From Propionibacteriaceae bacterium (GTDB taxonomy: Bacteria; Actinomycetota; Actinomycetes; Propionibacteriales; Propionibacteriaceae): 9,432 nt of DNA. Position 1 is the stretch's first letter. Every line of letters starts with the position of its first letter. Below the pieces are notes generated by a model. That model searched no databases and was not told where the DNA came from. It saw only the letters and a program-made list of their open reading frames with translations. This document shows positions 1 through 5,937 of the stretch, in pieces. The translations under genes and the position numbers were made by a program. The stretch is taken from assembly GCA_024636075.1 (NCBI GenBank), contig JAGXHS010000071.1, positions 1-9,432 of the forward strand, written 5' to 3'.

Positions 1-222
1 GGCCAACACCCCGACCAGGTCCGTCGTCTCGGTGGTGCACCAATGCGCGGGTCGGCGTTCCCGGTGCAGCCGCACCCGCTGCTGCCAATCCGCGTCCTGT
101 GGATCTTCCTGTGAGGTGGCGACGTATTCTACCCGCGAGCTGGCGGCACACAGCGCCTCGGCGTGGCTGGACTTGCCGGAACGGACACCTCCGGTGATCA
201 GCACGCGGCGTGGCGACGACAT
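1..222 (-). CDS. cobU: Adenosylcobinamide kinase / adenosylcobinamide-phosphate guanylyltransferase, N-terminal part (CobU)
   Basis: CobU is a cytoplasmic bifunctional enzyme. It phosphorylates adenosylcobinamide and then transfers GMP from GTP to make adenosylcobinamide-GDP, the partner of the CobT product in the last step of cobalamin assembly. Only the first 74 codons are here; the rest lies beyond base 1. Near the N-terminus is a P-loop, GGVRSGKS (residues 11-18), in the position and form typical of CobU. It is followed by SSHAEAL, a YVATSQ strand (33-38) and HRERRPAHW (53-61). H53 in the HRxxRP motif probably matches the histidine that carries GMP in the Salmonella enzyme; this is inferred from recalled family alignment. 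The ATG start overlaps the cobT stop by one base (TGATG), with GGGAG about 9 nt upstream, so translation is probably coupled. The family is clear despite truncation. Confidence 0.93.
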   Translation of the reverse strand, partial: MSSPRRVLITGGVRSGKSSHAEALCAASSRVEYVATSQEDPQDADWQQRVRLHRERRPAHWCTTETTDLVGVLA

Positions 223-1292
223 CACACGGTGCTCCCGGAGACCCCTGCCGAGCTGAAGGTGGCCATCTCGCGCAGGATGGCTGCCGCAGACCGTACCAAA
301 GGCAGGGCCGCCACGGCGCCGCTGCCTTCCCCCAGCCGAAGCCCCAGGTCGAGAATCTGATGCAGGTCCAAGGCGCGCAGCGCCTCGACGATGCCGGGCT
401 CGGTTCCGTTGTGCGCGGCGATGAAGTATCCACTCGCCGCAGGACACAGGGCTTGGGCGGCCAGCGCGGCAGAGCACACGATCACCCCGTCCAAGATGAC
501 CGGCAGACCGTGCGCCGCGCCGCCCAGCATCAACCCCACCAGAGCCGCGTGTTCCAGACCACCGACCGCCGCCAGTGCTGCCAATGGTGCGTCTGCGGTT
601 GCACCGTTCACCTCGATCCCGCGACGCACCGCCTCCCGCTTGCGCTGCAACATCTCACCGGCGGCCCCGGCCCCGGCGCCGGTCACCACCTCAGCGGCGG
701 CGCCGGTGAACACGCTGATCAGCGCCGCCGAGGCGGTCGTGTTCCCGATTCCCACCTCACCGCCCAACAGACAGCGGAAACCTGCTTTCGCGGCCTCATC
801 GGCGACGGCGAGCCCGACGCCGATGGCCTGCAGCAGCTCGTCTTCGGTCATCGCAGGACCCTCGCTGAGGTCGGCGCTGCCGGATCGCACCCGGCGATCC
901 TCGACGCCGTCGACAGGTTCCAGCATGCCCACATCAACCACGCGCAGCTCGGCGCCATGAGAGCGGGCCAGCACACTCACCGCGGCACCCCCGGAAACAA
1001 TGTTCAGCGCCATCTGCCGGGTCACCGCCTGCGGCCACGGTGAGACGCCCTGCGCCTGCACCCCGTGATCTGCGGCGAAGACCACAAGTAACGCCGGGTC
1101 GGGTATCGGAGGTGGACAACACCGGGCGATACCCGCGAGACGATTGCCGATGCTCTCCAGTTCGCCGAGCGAGCCGGGTGGTTTGGTGAGGGTGAGTTGA
1201 CGCTCGGCCGCCTCGGCGATGCATTCGGCGGCGACGGGTCGGATGGCTGCCAACGTTTCGTTCAGATGGCTGTGCTGCTCGGATGCGGTCAC
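222..1292 (-). CDS. cobT: Nicotinate-nucleotide--dimethylbenzimidazole phosphoribosyltransferase (CobT)
   Basis: CobT transfers phosphoribose from nicotinate mononucleotide to 5,6-dimethylbenzimidazole, giving alpha-ribazole 5'-phosphate, the lower ligand precursor of cobalamin. The protein is 356 aa, the usual length. Family landmarks appear in order: TKPPGSLGELE (36-46), FAADHGV (72-78), GVSPWPQAVTRQM (82-94), GEVGIGNTT (178-186) and LRLGEGSGA (318-326). E322 in the last motif matches the catalytic glutamate (Glu317 of Salmonella CobT). I chose the GTG start at 1292 because GGAAAGGACC lies just upstream at good spacing and the family N-terminus begins near here. An ATG at 1358 would add 22 residues with no family look and overlap the upstream remnant. 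CobU follows with a 1-nt overlap. I found no obvious promoter directly upstream, so transcription may start further out. Confidence 0.95.
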   Translation of the reverse strand: MTASEQHSHLNETLAAIRPVAAECIAEAAERQLTLTKPPGSLGELESIGNRLAGIARCCPPPIPDPALLVVFAADHGVQAQGVSPWPQAVTRQMALNIVSGGAAVSVLARSHGAELRVVDVGMLEPVDGVEDRRVRSGSADLSEGPAMTEDELLQAIGVGLAVADEAAKAGFRCLLGGEVGIGNTTASAALISVFTGAAAEVVTGAGAGAAGEMLQRKREAVRRGIEVNGATADAPLAALAAVGGLEHAALVGLMLGGAAHGLPVILDGVIVCSAALAAQALCPAASGYFIAAHNGTEPGIVEALRALDLHQILDLGLRLGEGSGAVAALPLVRSAAAILREMATFSSAGVSGSTV

Positions 1293-1335
1293 CGAAGGTC
1301 CTTTCCGGTGGAATCGTTCTCGGGATGCGGTTGCG

Positions 1336-1473
1336 TCATCGGTTCGGCCGGAGGGCAAGCATCGCTTCCAGATCCACGTGTTCCTCCATCGCGTCGGCGA
1401 GTGTCTCCATGCTGCCGTGGATCATTGTGCCCCACACCGCTGCCCACCAAGAAGCGGTTTCACCGCTTCGGAA
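1336..1473 (-). pseudogene. Possible cobQ/cbiP C-terminal remnant with internal deletion
   Basis: This 45-codon open stretch on the minus strand ends 43 nt before the cobT start, in the same direction. It reads with coding-like third positions. It contains AVWGTMIHGSME followed directly by TLADAMEEHVDLEAMLAL. In cobyric acid synthase (CobQ/CbiP), a GTxxHG motif of the glutamine amidotransferase domain and a final LxDxxEEHxDxxALL helix both occur, but normally about 40 residues apart. Both pieces here are in the same frame, as if an internal segment were lost. An in-frame TGA at 1474-1476 closes the frame upstream, and nothing resembling the rest of CobQ precedes it. I read it as debris of a cobQ gene that once preceded cobT. 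Alternatives are a 29-aa small protein from ATG 1425, or the end of an unrelated frameshifted gene. The similarity is from memory of the family, so confidence is moderate. Confidence 0.4.
1451..1469. repeat. Perfect 8-bp inverted repeat between cobT and the phosphatase gene
   Basis: GAAGCGGT at 1451-1458 is matched exactly by its reverse complement ACCGCTTC at 1462-1469, with a 3-nt centre. It could be a regulator site for the divergent genes or an RNA hairpin. Neither strand has a T tract after it, so it is not a standard intrinsic terminator. It lies inside the cobQ-like remnant, so it could be incidental. Confidence 0.55.
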
Positions 1474-1574
1474 TCAATGCTCGATCCCTTGCTGTGGACA
1501 CGGCGGCCGTTGGCGAGGATGGCGCCCAATGGACCGAGGCGATGAACCGCGGCGAGCGTGGCCAGAGTGGTGAC

Positions 1575-1580
1575 TACGCT
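1575..1580 (+). promoter_or_regulatory. Leaderless-type -10 element for the histidine phosphatase
   Basis: TACGCT fits the actinobacterial -10 consensus TANNNT and ends exactly 6 nt before the ATG at 1587. There is no Shine-Dalgarno sequence between them. This is the classic spacing for a leaderless transcript whose first base is the start codon. No convincing -35 is visible. It supports the ATG at 1587 over the in-frame ATG at 1542. Confidence 0.45.
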
Positions 1581-1586
1581 GTTGGC

Positions 1587-2162
1587 ATGCCCCATCCGCT
1601 GTTCCTGGTCAGGACTCCACTGTTCTTGGTCCGGCATGGGGAGACGACCTGGAACCGGCAGCTGAGGCTGCAGGGGCAGGTGATGGACGTGCCGCTCACC
1701 GAGCGTGGTGTCGAACAGGCCGCAGCAGCGGCGCGTCTCCTCGCCGGATGCGACGTCGTCCGGGTGATCAGCAGTGACCAACTCCGGGCCGTGCAGACAG
1801 CCGAGGTCATCGCGCGCAGCTGCGAAGTGGTGGTCGAATTCGATCAGGCGCTGCGCGAGCAGCATCTCGGTCAGCTAGAGGGCAGATTCACCGATCAGTT
1901 GGTCGCCGAACCGGTTCCTGACGGCCACCACATCAGCGAGGTGCGCTGGGGCGAAGGGGAGTCGATTCGCGATGTGCACCATCGGCTGAGCGGATTCGTG
2001 GCAAAGCTGCGTGCCGCTGAACAGGCCGATCCGGGAGGCATCGTGCTGGTTTCGCACGGGGACGCGCTGCGGGTGTTGATGGCGGTGCTGGAAGGTGCCT
2101 CCCACCGGGAGGTCAACTGGGTTCCGATCAGCACCGGCGAGGTCATTCGCCGACAGCTCTGA
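1587..2162 (+). CDS. Histidine phosphatase family protein, possible alpha-ribazole-phosphate phosphatase (CobC-like)
   Basis: This 191-aa cytoplasmic protein belongs to the phosphoglycerate mutase-like histidine phosphatases, which remove phosphate through a phosphohistidine. Key residues are visible: R16-H17-G18 in LVRHGETTWN (H17 is the nucleophile), R67 in the LRAVQTAE segment, E91 in ALREQHLGQLEG as likely acid, and H157 in VLVSHGDALR. Length is normal. It is divergent from cobT, whose product is alpha-ribazole phosphate, so a CobC-like role dephosphorylating that compound is plausible. The sequence alone does not separate CobC from other small phosphatases. The start has no Shine-Dalgarno but a leaderless-type -10 sits 6 nt upstream; an alternative ATG at 1542 would add 15 residues. 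Oddly, the first beta strand PLFLVR is present twice (residues 4-9 and 11-16). Confidence 0.85.
   Translation: MPHPLFLVRTPLFLVRHGETTWNRQLRLQGQVMDVPLTERGVEQAAAAARLLAGCDVVRVISSDQLRAVQTAEVIARSCEVVVEFDQALREQHLGQLEGRFTDQLVAEPVPDGHHISEVRWGEGESIRDVHHRLSGFVAKLRAAEQADPGGIVLVSHGDALRVLMAVLEGASHREVNWVPISTGEVIRRQL
1596..1634 (+). repeat. Tandem duplication of 18 bp inside the phosphatase N-terminus
   Basis: The codons for PLFLVR occur at 1596-1613 and again at 1617-1634, separated by one Thr codon (period 21 bp). Fifteen of 18 bases match. All three differences are silent: Pro CCG/CCA, Leu CTG/TTG, Arg AGG/CGG. Only the second copy leads into the RHGE active site. Confidence 0.8.
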
Positions 2163-2187
2163 GGTCGCTGCCCAAGCCCCGGGGGAC

Positions 2188-2598
2188 TCAGTCCTCGTTG
2201 GGATCGTTCTGGGCGTCCTTCTGGGTTGCGTGCTGGGTTCCGGGCACGTGATCCGGCGGTCCGTAGAGGGTGTACACCTTCATGTCGTTGTCACCCACGT
2301 TGGTCACGTTGTGCCACATACCAGCTGGCACCATGATGATGTCGTCGTCGGCGACGTCGCGGACGAAATCAAGATCGTCCTCGGCCGGGCCCATCTCGCA
2401 CTTGCCGCTGCCCTGTTCGATGCGCAGGAACTGGTCGGTGTCCGGATGAACCTCCAGGCCGATGTCGCCTCCGACGGGGATCGACATCACCGTCAGTTGC
2501 AGGTGTTCACCAGTCCACAGCGTGTCGCGGAACAGGGTGTTGCCGAGGGTCTTGTCCTCGATGTTGGTCACAAAGGGTTTCTTGCCTTGGTCGGTCAT
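2188..2598 (-). CDS. Single-domain cupin protein
   Basis: This 136-aa cytoplasmic protein is one small cupin barrel of the mannose-6-phosphate isomerase-like type. Its substrate is not known. Cupin motif 1 covers about residues 45-63 and keeps H51, but the usual HxH...E reads H51-P-D53...Q56, so the second histidine and the glutamate are replaced by Asp and Gln. Motif 2 is canonical: PAGMWHNVTN (91-100) with H96. A metal site built from H51, D53, Q56 and H96 is possible but inferred. The C-terminal tail is acidic and polar and probably disordered. The ATG is preceded by AAAGGTGG, a good ribosome site, and by a TAGAAT -10. The gene is convergent with the phosphatase (25 nt apart) and divergent from the oxidoreductase operon, so it could share control with that operon. 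Confidence 0.88.
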   Translation of the reverse strand: MTDQGKKPFVTNIEDKTLGNTLFRDTLWTGEHLQLTVMSIPVGGDIGLEVHPDTDQFLRIEQGSGKCEMGPAEDDLDFVRDVADDDIIMVPAGMWHNVTNVGDNDMKVYTLYGPPDHVPGTQHATQKDAQNDPNED

Positions 2599-2625
2599 TT
2601 TCCACCTTTCGCCAGTAACACCTCC

Positions 2626-2631
2626 ATTCTA
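2626..2631 (-). promoter_or_regulatory. Putative -10 of the cupin promoter
   Basis: On the minus strand this reads TAGAAT, matching TANNNT. It would start transcription about 20 nt before the cupin ATG, leaving a short leader that holds the AAAGGTGG ribosome site. No clear -35 is seen. Confidence 0.4.
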
Positions 2632-2677
2632 GGGCGGATCGTTGCTCGGCTGTCGGGTGGAGTGATGATGCGTCGCA

Positions 2678-2683
2678 TAGGCT
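2678..2683 (+). promoter_or_regulatory. Putative -10 of the oxidoreductase operon
   Basis: TAGGCT matches TANNNT and would start transcription near 2690, about 22 nt before the ATG at 2712, with AAGGAG in between. The upstream -35 region is weak, so an activator or alternative sigma factor may be involved. It faces the cupin -10 about 50 nt away. Confidence 0.35.
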
Positions 2684-2700
2684 TGCCGCACACGTCCGCG

Positions 2701-2706
2701 AAGGAG
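2701..2706 (+). promoter_or_regulatory. Strong ribosome binding site of the oxidoreductase gene
   Basis: AAGGAG ends 5 nt before the ATG at 2712. It fixes that start and marks the first gene of the operon as well translated. Confidence 0.75.
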
Positions 2707-2711
2707 CTGCC

Positions 2712-5012
2712 ATGTCACGGGTGCATGACGGGTCAGATGAGGATCTGGAAGTCGGTGAGCGCAAACGCAGCGTGGCGGGAGTGGGTGCGGTGCTCAACTC
2801 GCTGGTGCACAGTGTTGAGCAGATGGGCGTTCAGCGCACTGCCCTGACCTTGGCGAAGGTCAACCAGGTCGATGGTTTTGATTGCCCGGGCTGTGCCTGG
2901 CCGGATCCCGATCCGAAGGATCGTTCCCCGGCGGAGTTCTGCGAGAACGGCAGCAAGGCAGTCGCCGAGGAAGCCACGACGAAGAGAGTCACGGCCGCGT
3001 TCTTCGCTGCCCATTCGATCCAGGACCTGCAGACCCGATCCGACCACTGGCTGGGGCAACAGGGCCGGATCAGCCAACCGGTGATCAAACGCTCCGGGCA
3101 GAACTTCTACCAGCCGATCTCGTGGGACGACGCGTTCGACGAGATCGCTTCCCGCCTCGCCGGCCTGGAAGAGGCCAACCAGGCCGTCTTCTACACCTCT
3201 GGCCGCACCTCGAACGAGGCAGCGTTCTGCTACCAGCTCTTGGCGCGGAGACTGGGGACCAACAACCTGCCCGACTGCTCCAATATGTGCCACGAATCCA
3301 GCGGCGCGGCGCTCTCCGGCACGATCGGCATCGGCAAGGGAACGGTCAGTCTGCACGACGTGGAGAACAGCTCCCTGCTGCTCATCCAGGGACAGAATCC
3401 GGGAACGAACCATCCTCGAATGCTCAGTGCCCTGGAGAAGGCGAAGAAACGTGGCGCCACCATTGTCTCGATCAATCCGCTGCCCGAAGCCGGCCTGGCC
3501 AGGTTCCGCAACCCACAGACGGTGCGCGGGCTGATCGGGGTGGGGACCCAGCTCGCTGATCACTTCTGTCAGATTCGCCTGTCCGGCGACCAGGCATTCC
3601 ACCAAGGTGTGGCGAAAGTGTTGCTCGAGATGGCAGCCGCCGGTCGGCAGGTGCTGGACAGTGAGTTCATCGCCGGCTCCACCAGCGGTTTCGACGACTA
3701 CGCAGATCACATCCGGGCCACATCGTGGCAGGACATCGAACACGCCACCGGACTGTCCTGCGACGAGATCACCAGGATCGCGAAGCTGATCGCCGAGGCG
3801 CCGTCGATGATCACCTGCTGGGCGATGGGCCTGACCCAACACAAGAACTCCGTGGCCACCATCCGCGAGATCGTCAATGTCCATTTGCTGCGCGGAATGA
3901 TCGGACGCCCGGGCGCCGGGGTGTGCCCGGTGCGCGGTCATTCCAATGTCCAGGGCGACCGCACAATGGGCATCTTCGAACAACCGGCCCGATCGCTGCT
4001 CGATGCGCTGGACGCCGAGTTCGACTTCACATCACCCAGAGAACACGGCCACGACACGGTCGATTCGATCCGGGCCATGCGGGACGGTTCGGTGCGCTTC
4101 TTCATGTCGATGGGTGGCAACTTCGTCCGGGCCACCCCCGACACCCGCGTCTGCGAGGTGGCTCTGCAGAGGGTCGACTTCGGTGTGCATGTCTCCACCA
4201 AACTGAACGGTTCGCACGCCTGGGTGGGAGACACCGCGATCATCCTGCCGCCACTGGGTCGCACTGAGCGCGATCTCACCGCGGGGCACGAACAGTTCGT
4301 CAGCGTCGAGGACTCGATGGGCATGGTGCACTCCTCCCGGGGGCGACTCGGACCGGCGGGTGATCTGCGCAGCGAAGTGGAGATCGTCACCCAGATCGGC
4401 CAGCGGCTCTTCGCCGAACTGCCGTGGGTGAGGTTCCGCACCAACTACGACCATGTGCGCGACGCGATCGAACGGGTGATCAACGGTTTCGGCGACTTCA
4501 ACAACCGGGTCCGACAGCCGGGCGGTTTCGCCCTGCCCAACCCTCCACGCGATTCCCGCACCTTCCACACCCCGGATCAGAAGGCGCACTTCACCGTCAA
4601 CCCACTCGACGTCCTCGACTGTCCACCGGGACGGCTGATCCTGCAGACGGTGCGCTCGCATGACCAGTACAACACCACGATCTACGGCATGAACGACCGC
4701 AGCCGGGGCATCAAGGACGGTCGCAGAGTGGTCTTCGTGCATCCCGATGACCTGGCCGAGCTCGGCCACAGTGACGGCGACATGGTGGATCTGGTGAGCG
4801 AGTGGCGTACTGCCGGTGGTGTCGAGGAGCGTCGCGCCGCAGGGTTTCGGCTGGTCGCCTTCGACACCGCACGGAGCTGCGCGGCGGCCTATTTCCCCGA
4901 GACGAACGCCTTGGTGCCGCTGGACTCGACCGCTGACGTGTCCAACACGCCCACATCGCAATCAATCCTCATCCGACTGGAGCCGACCCACGGCAACCAG
5001 CCGGTGCGCTGA
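2712..5012 (+). CDS. FdhF/YdeP-family molybdopterin oxidoreductase
   Basis: This 766-aa protein belongs to the formate dehydrogenase alpha-like group that includes E. coli YdeP (about 759 aa), a molybdopterin-guanine dinucleotide enzyme of unproven substrate linked to acid resistance. It has no signal peptide, so it is cytoplasmic. The N-terminal CPGCAW motif gives C58 and C61, with C77 in EFCENG, residues that could hold an Fe-S cluster. DCSNMCHESSG (188-198) aligns with the active-site segment of formate dehydrogenase H; C193 then sits where FDH-H has selenocysteine, and H194 where it has the catalytic histidine. GQNPGTNHPR (227-236) is a family signature. The C-terminal dinucleotide-binding domain starts near residue 640 and contains RSHDQYNTTIYG. 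FdhD follows 22 nt later. No electron-transfer Fe-S subunit is encoded here. Calling it a true formate dehydrogenase would go beyond the evidence. Confidence 0.93.
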   Translation: MSRVHDGSDEDLEVGERKRSVAGVGAVLNSLVHSVEQMGVQRTALTLAKVNQVDGFDCPGCAWPDPDPKDRSPAEFCENGSKAVAEEATTKRVTAAFFAAHSIQDLQTRSDHWLGQQGRISQPVIKRSGQNFYQPISWDDAFDEIASRLAGLEEANQAVFYTSGRTSNEAAFCYQLLARRLGTNNLPDCSNMCHESSGAALSGTIGIGKGTVSLHDVENSSLLLIQGQNPGTNHPRMLSALEKAKKRGATIVSINPLPEAGLARFRNPQTVRGLIGVGTQLADHFCQIRLSGDQAFHQGVAKVLLEMAAAGRQVLDSEFIAGSTSGFDDYADHIRATSWQDIEHATGLSCDEITRIAKLIAEAPSMITCWAMGLTQHKNSVATIREIVNVHLLRGMIGRPGAGVCPVRGHSNVQGDRTMGIFEQPARSLLDALDAEFDFTSPREHGHDTVDSIRAMRDGSVRFFMSMGGNFVRATPDTRVCEVALQRVDFGVHVSTKLNGSHAWVGDTAIILPPLGRTERDLTAGHEQFVSVEDSMGMVHSSRGRLGPAGDLRSEVEIVTQIGQRLFAELPWVRFRTNYDHVRDAIERVINGFGDFNNRVRQPGGFALPNPPRDSRTFHTPDQKAHFTVNPLDVLDCPPGRLILQTVRSHDQYNTTIYGMNDRSRGIKDGRRVVFVHPDDLAELGHSDGDMVDLVSEWRTAGGVEERRAAGFRLVAFDTARSCAAAYFPETNALVPLDSTADVSNTPTSQSILIRLEPTHGNQPVR

Positions 5013-5034
5013 CCGGAAGGACACCTCAACCCAC

Positions 5035-5937
5035 ATGGGTCGAATCACCACCCGACGTCAGGTGCGTCGGCTGAACAGGACTGCTGACGGCGAGGACGCA
5101 CCGGTCATCACCCTCAGTGCGGCCGGTGATGTGCTGGCGGTCGAGGAACCGCTGGAACTGCGGGTCAACGGCACATCGACGGTGGTCACCATGCGCACTC
5201 CCGGCGACGACGTGGAACTGGCCCACGGCTGGTTGCACTCCGAGGGATTCATCCTCGACGCCGATGACGTCGCCACCGCCCGGTACTGCGCCGGGGCGGT
5301 GGTCGACGACGAACTCGGACTCAGCGCCAACACCTACAACATCCTTGACGTCCAGCTGCGGACGCCACCATCGAGCGGACGCCCGCATCCGTTCACCGCC
5401 AACTCTTCCTGTGGGGTCTGTGGCACCGCTTCGATCGACGAGCTCGGCCGCCGCAGCCGCTTCGACATCACCGCTGACCAGACAACCGTCGACGCAGGCT
5501 GGTTGTTGCAGGCCGTCGACCAACTCGCCGAGCGGCAACGAGTCTTCCACCGAACCGGCAGCGTGCACGGCGCCGGGCTGTTCAGTGCCGCCGGTGAGTT
5601 GATGGTGGCCCGGGAAGACGTCGGGCGACACAATGCCGTCGACAAGGTGATCGGCTGGTCGCTGATGCAGAACCTTTTGCCGTTGCGCGGACGCACCCTG
5701 GTGGTGAGCTCCAGAGCCAGCTTCGAGATCGTCCAGAAGGCTGAACTGGCCGGCATTCCGGCAGTGGCCGCCGTGTCCGGCGCAACCTCGCTGGCGGTTG
5801 ACGCAGCCCGGGCCGCCGGCATCACCCTGGTCGGATTCCTGCGCCACGACCGGGCCGTTGTCTACAGTCACCCGTCCAGGATCATCGGGCCATTCTCGCC
5901 AGCAGCTCCGCACCCGCTCCACGGAAGGAACCCATGA
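5035..5937 (+). CDS. fdhD: Formate dehydrogenase accessory sulfurtransferase FdhD
   Basis: FdhD passes sulfur from an IscS-type cysteine desulfurase to the molybdenum cofactor, which activates formate dehydrogenase-type enzymes; here the client is surely the preceding gene product. The protein is 300 aa, normal for the family, and cytoplasmic. The two sulfur-transfer cysteines are in SSCGVCGTASID, C126 and C129. Other family blocks are LAVEEPLELRVNG near residue 37, ELAHGWLHSEGF, RTGSVHGAGLF, DVGRHNAVDK (195-204) and SSRASFEIVQK. The ATG at 5035 gives the usual MGRxTxRRxVxR beginning. Its best Shine-Dalgarno, GGAAGG at 5015-5020, lies 14 nt away, unusually far, and no other start in frame fits better. 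The stop overlaps the next ATG by 4 nt. Confidence 0.96.
   Translation: MGRITTRRQVRRLNRTADGEDAPVITLSAAGDVLAVEEPLELRVNGTSTVVTMRTPGDDVELAHGWLHSEGFILDADDVATARYCAGAVVDDELGLSANTYNILDVQLRTPPSSGRPHPFTANSSCGVCGTASIDELGRRSRFDITADQTTVDAGWLLQAVDQLAERQRVFHRTGSVHGAGLFSAAGELMVAREDVGRHNAVDKVIGWSLMQNLLPLRGRTLVVSSRASFEIVQKAELAGIPAVAAVSGATSLAVDAARAAGITLVGFLRHDRAVVYSHPSRIIGPFSPAAPHPLHGRNP

Noticed and set aside
210..1043. 277-codon plus-strand frame opposite cobT
   Set aside because: It is the shadow of cobT, which has all family motifs on the minus strand.
1197..1586. Upstream extension of the phosphatase frame, including ATG 1542
   Set aside because: The extra residues are unlike the family and the GAGG before 1542 is only 2 nt away. 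The leaderless-type -10 favours 1587.
1293..1586. Possible cobalamin riboswitch upstream of cobT or the phosphatase
   Set aside because: I looked for the conserved B12-box and core segments on both strands and did not see them. A covariance-model search would settle it.
2171..2202. CCCAA...TTGGG inverted repeat with an inner GGACT/AGTCC pair between the convergent phosphatase and cupin genes
   Set aside because: The outer stem is only 5 bp with a 22-nt loop, the inner pair has a 1-nt loop, and no T tract follows. It is too weak to call a terminator.
2733..3983. 416-codon open frame on the minus strand opposite the oxidoreductase
   Set aside because: Its translation has no family features and it lies wholly against a well-supported gene. 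Long antisense frames are expected in high-GC DNA.
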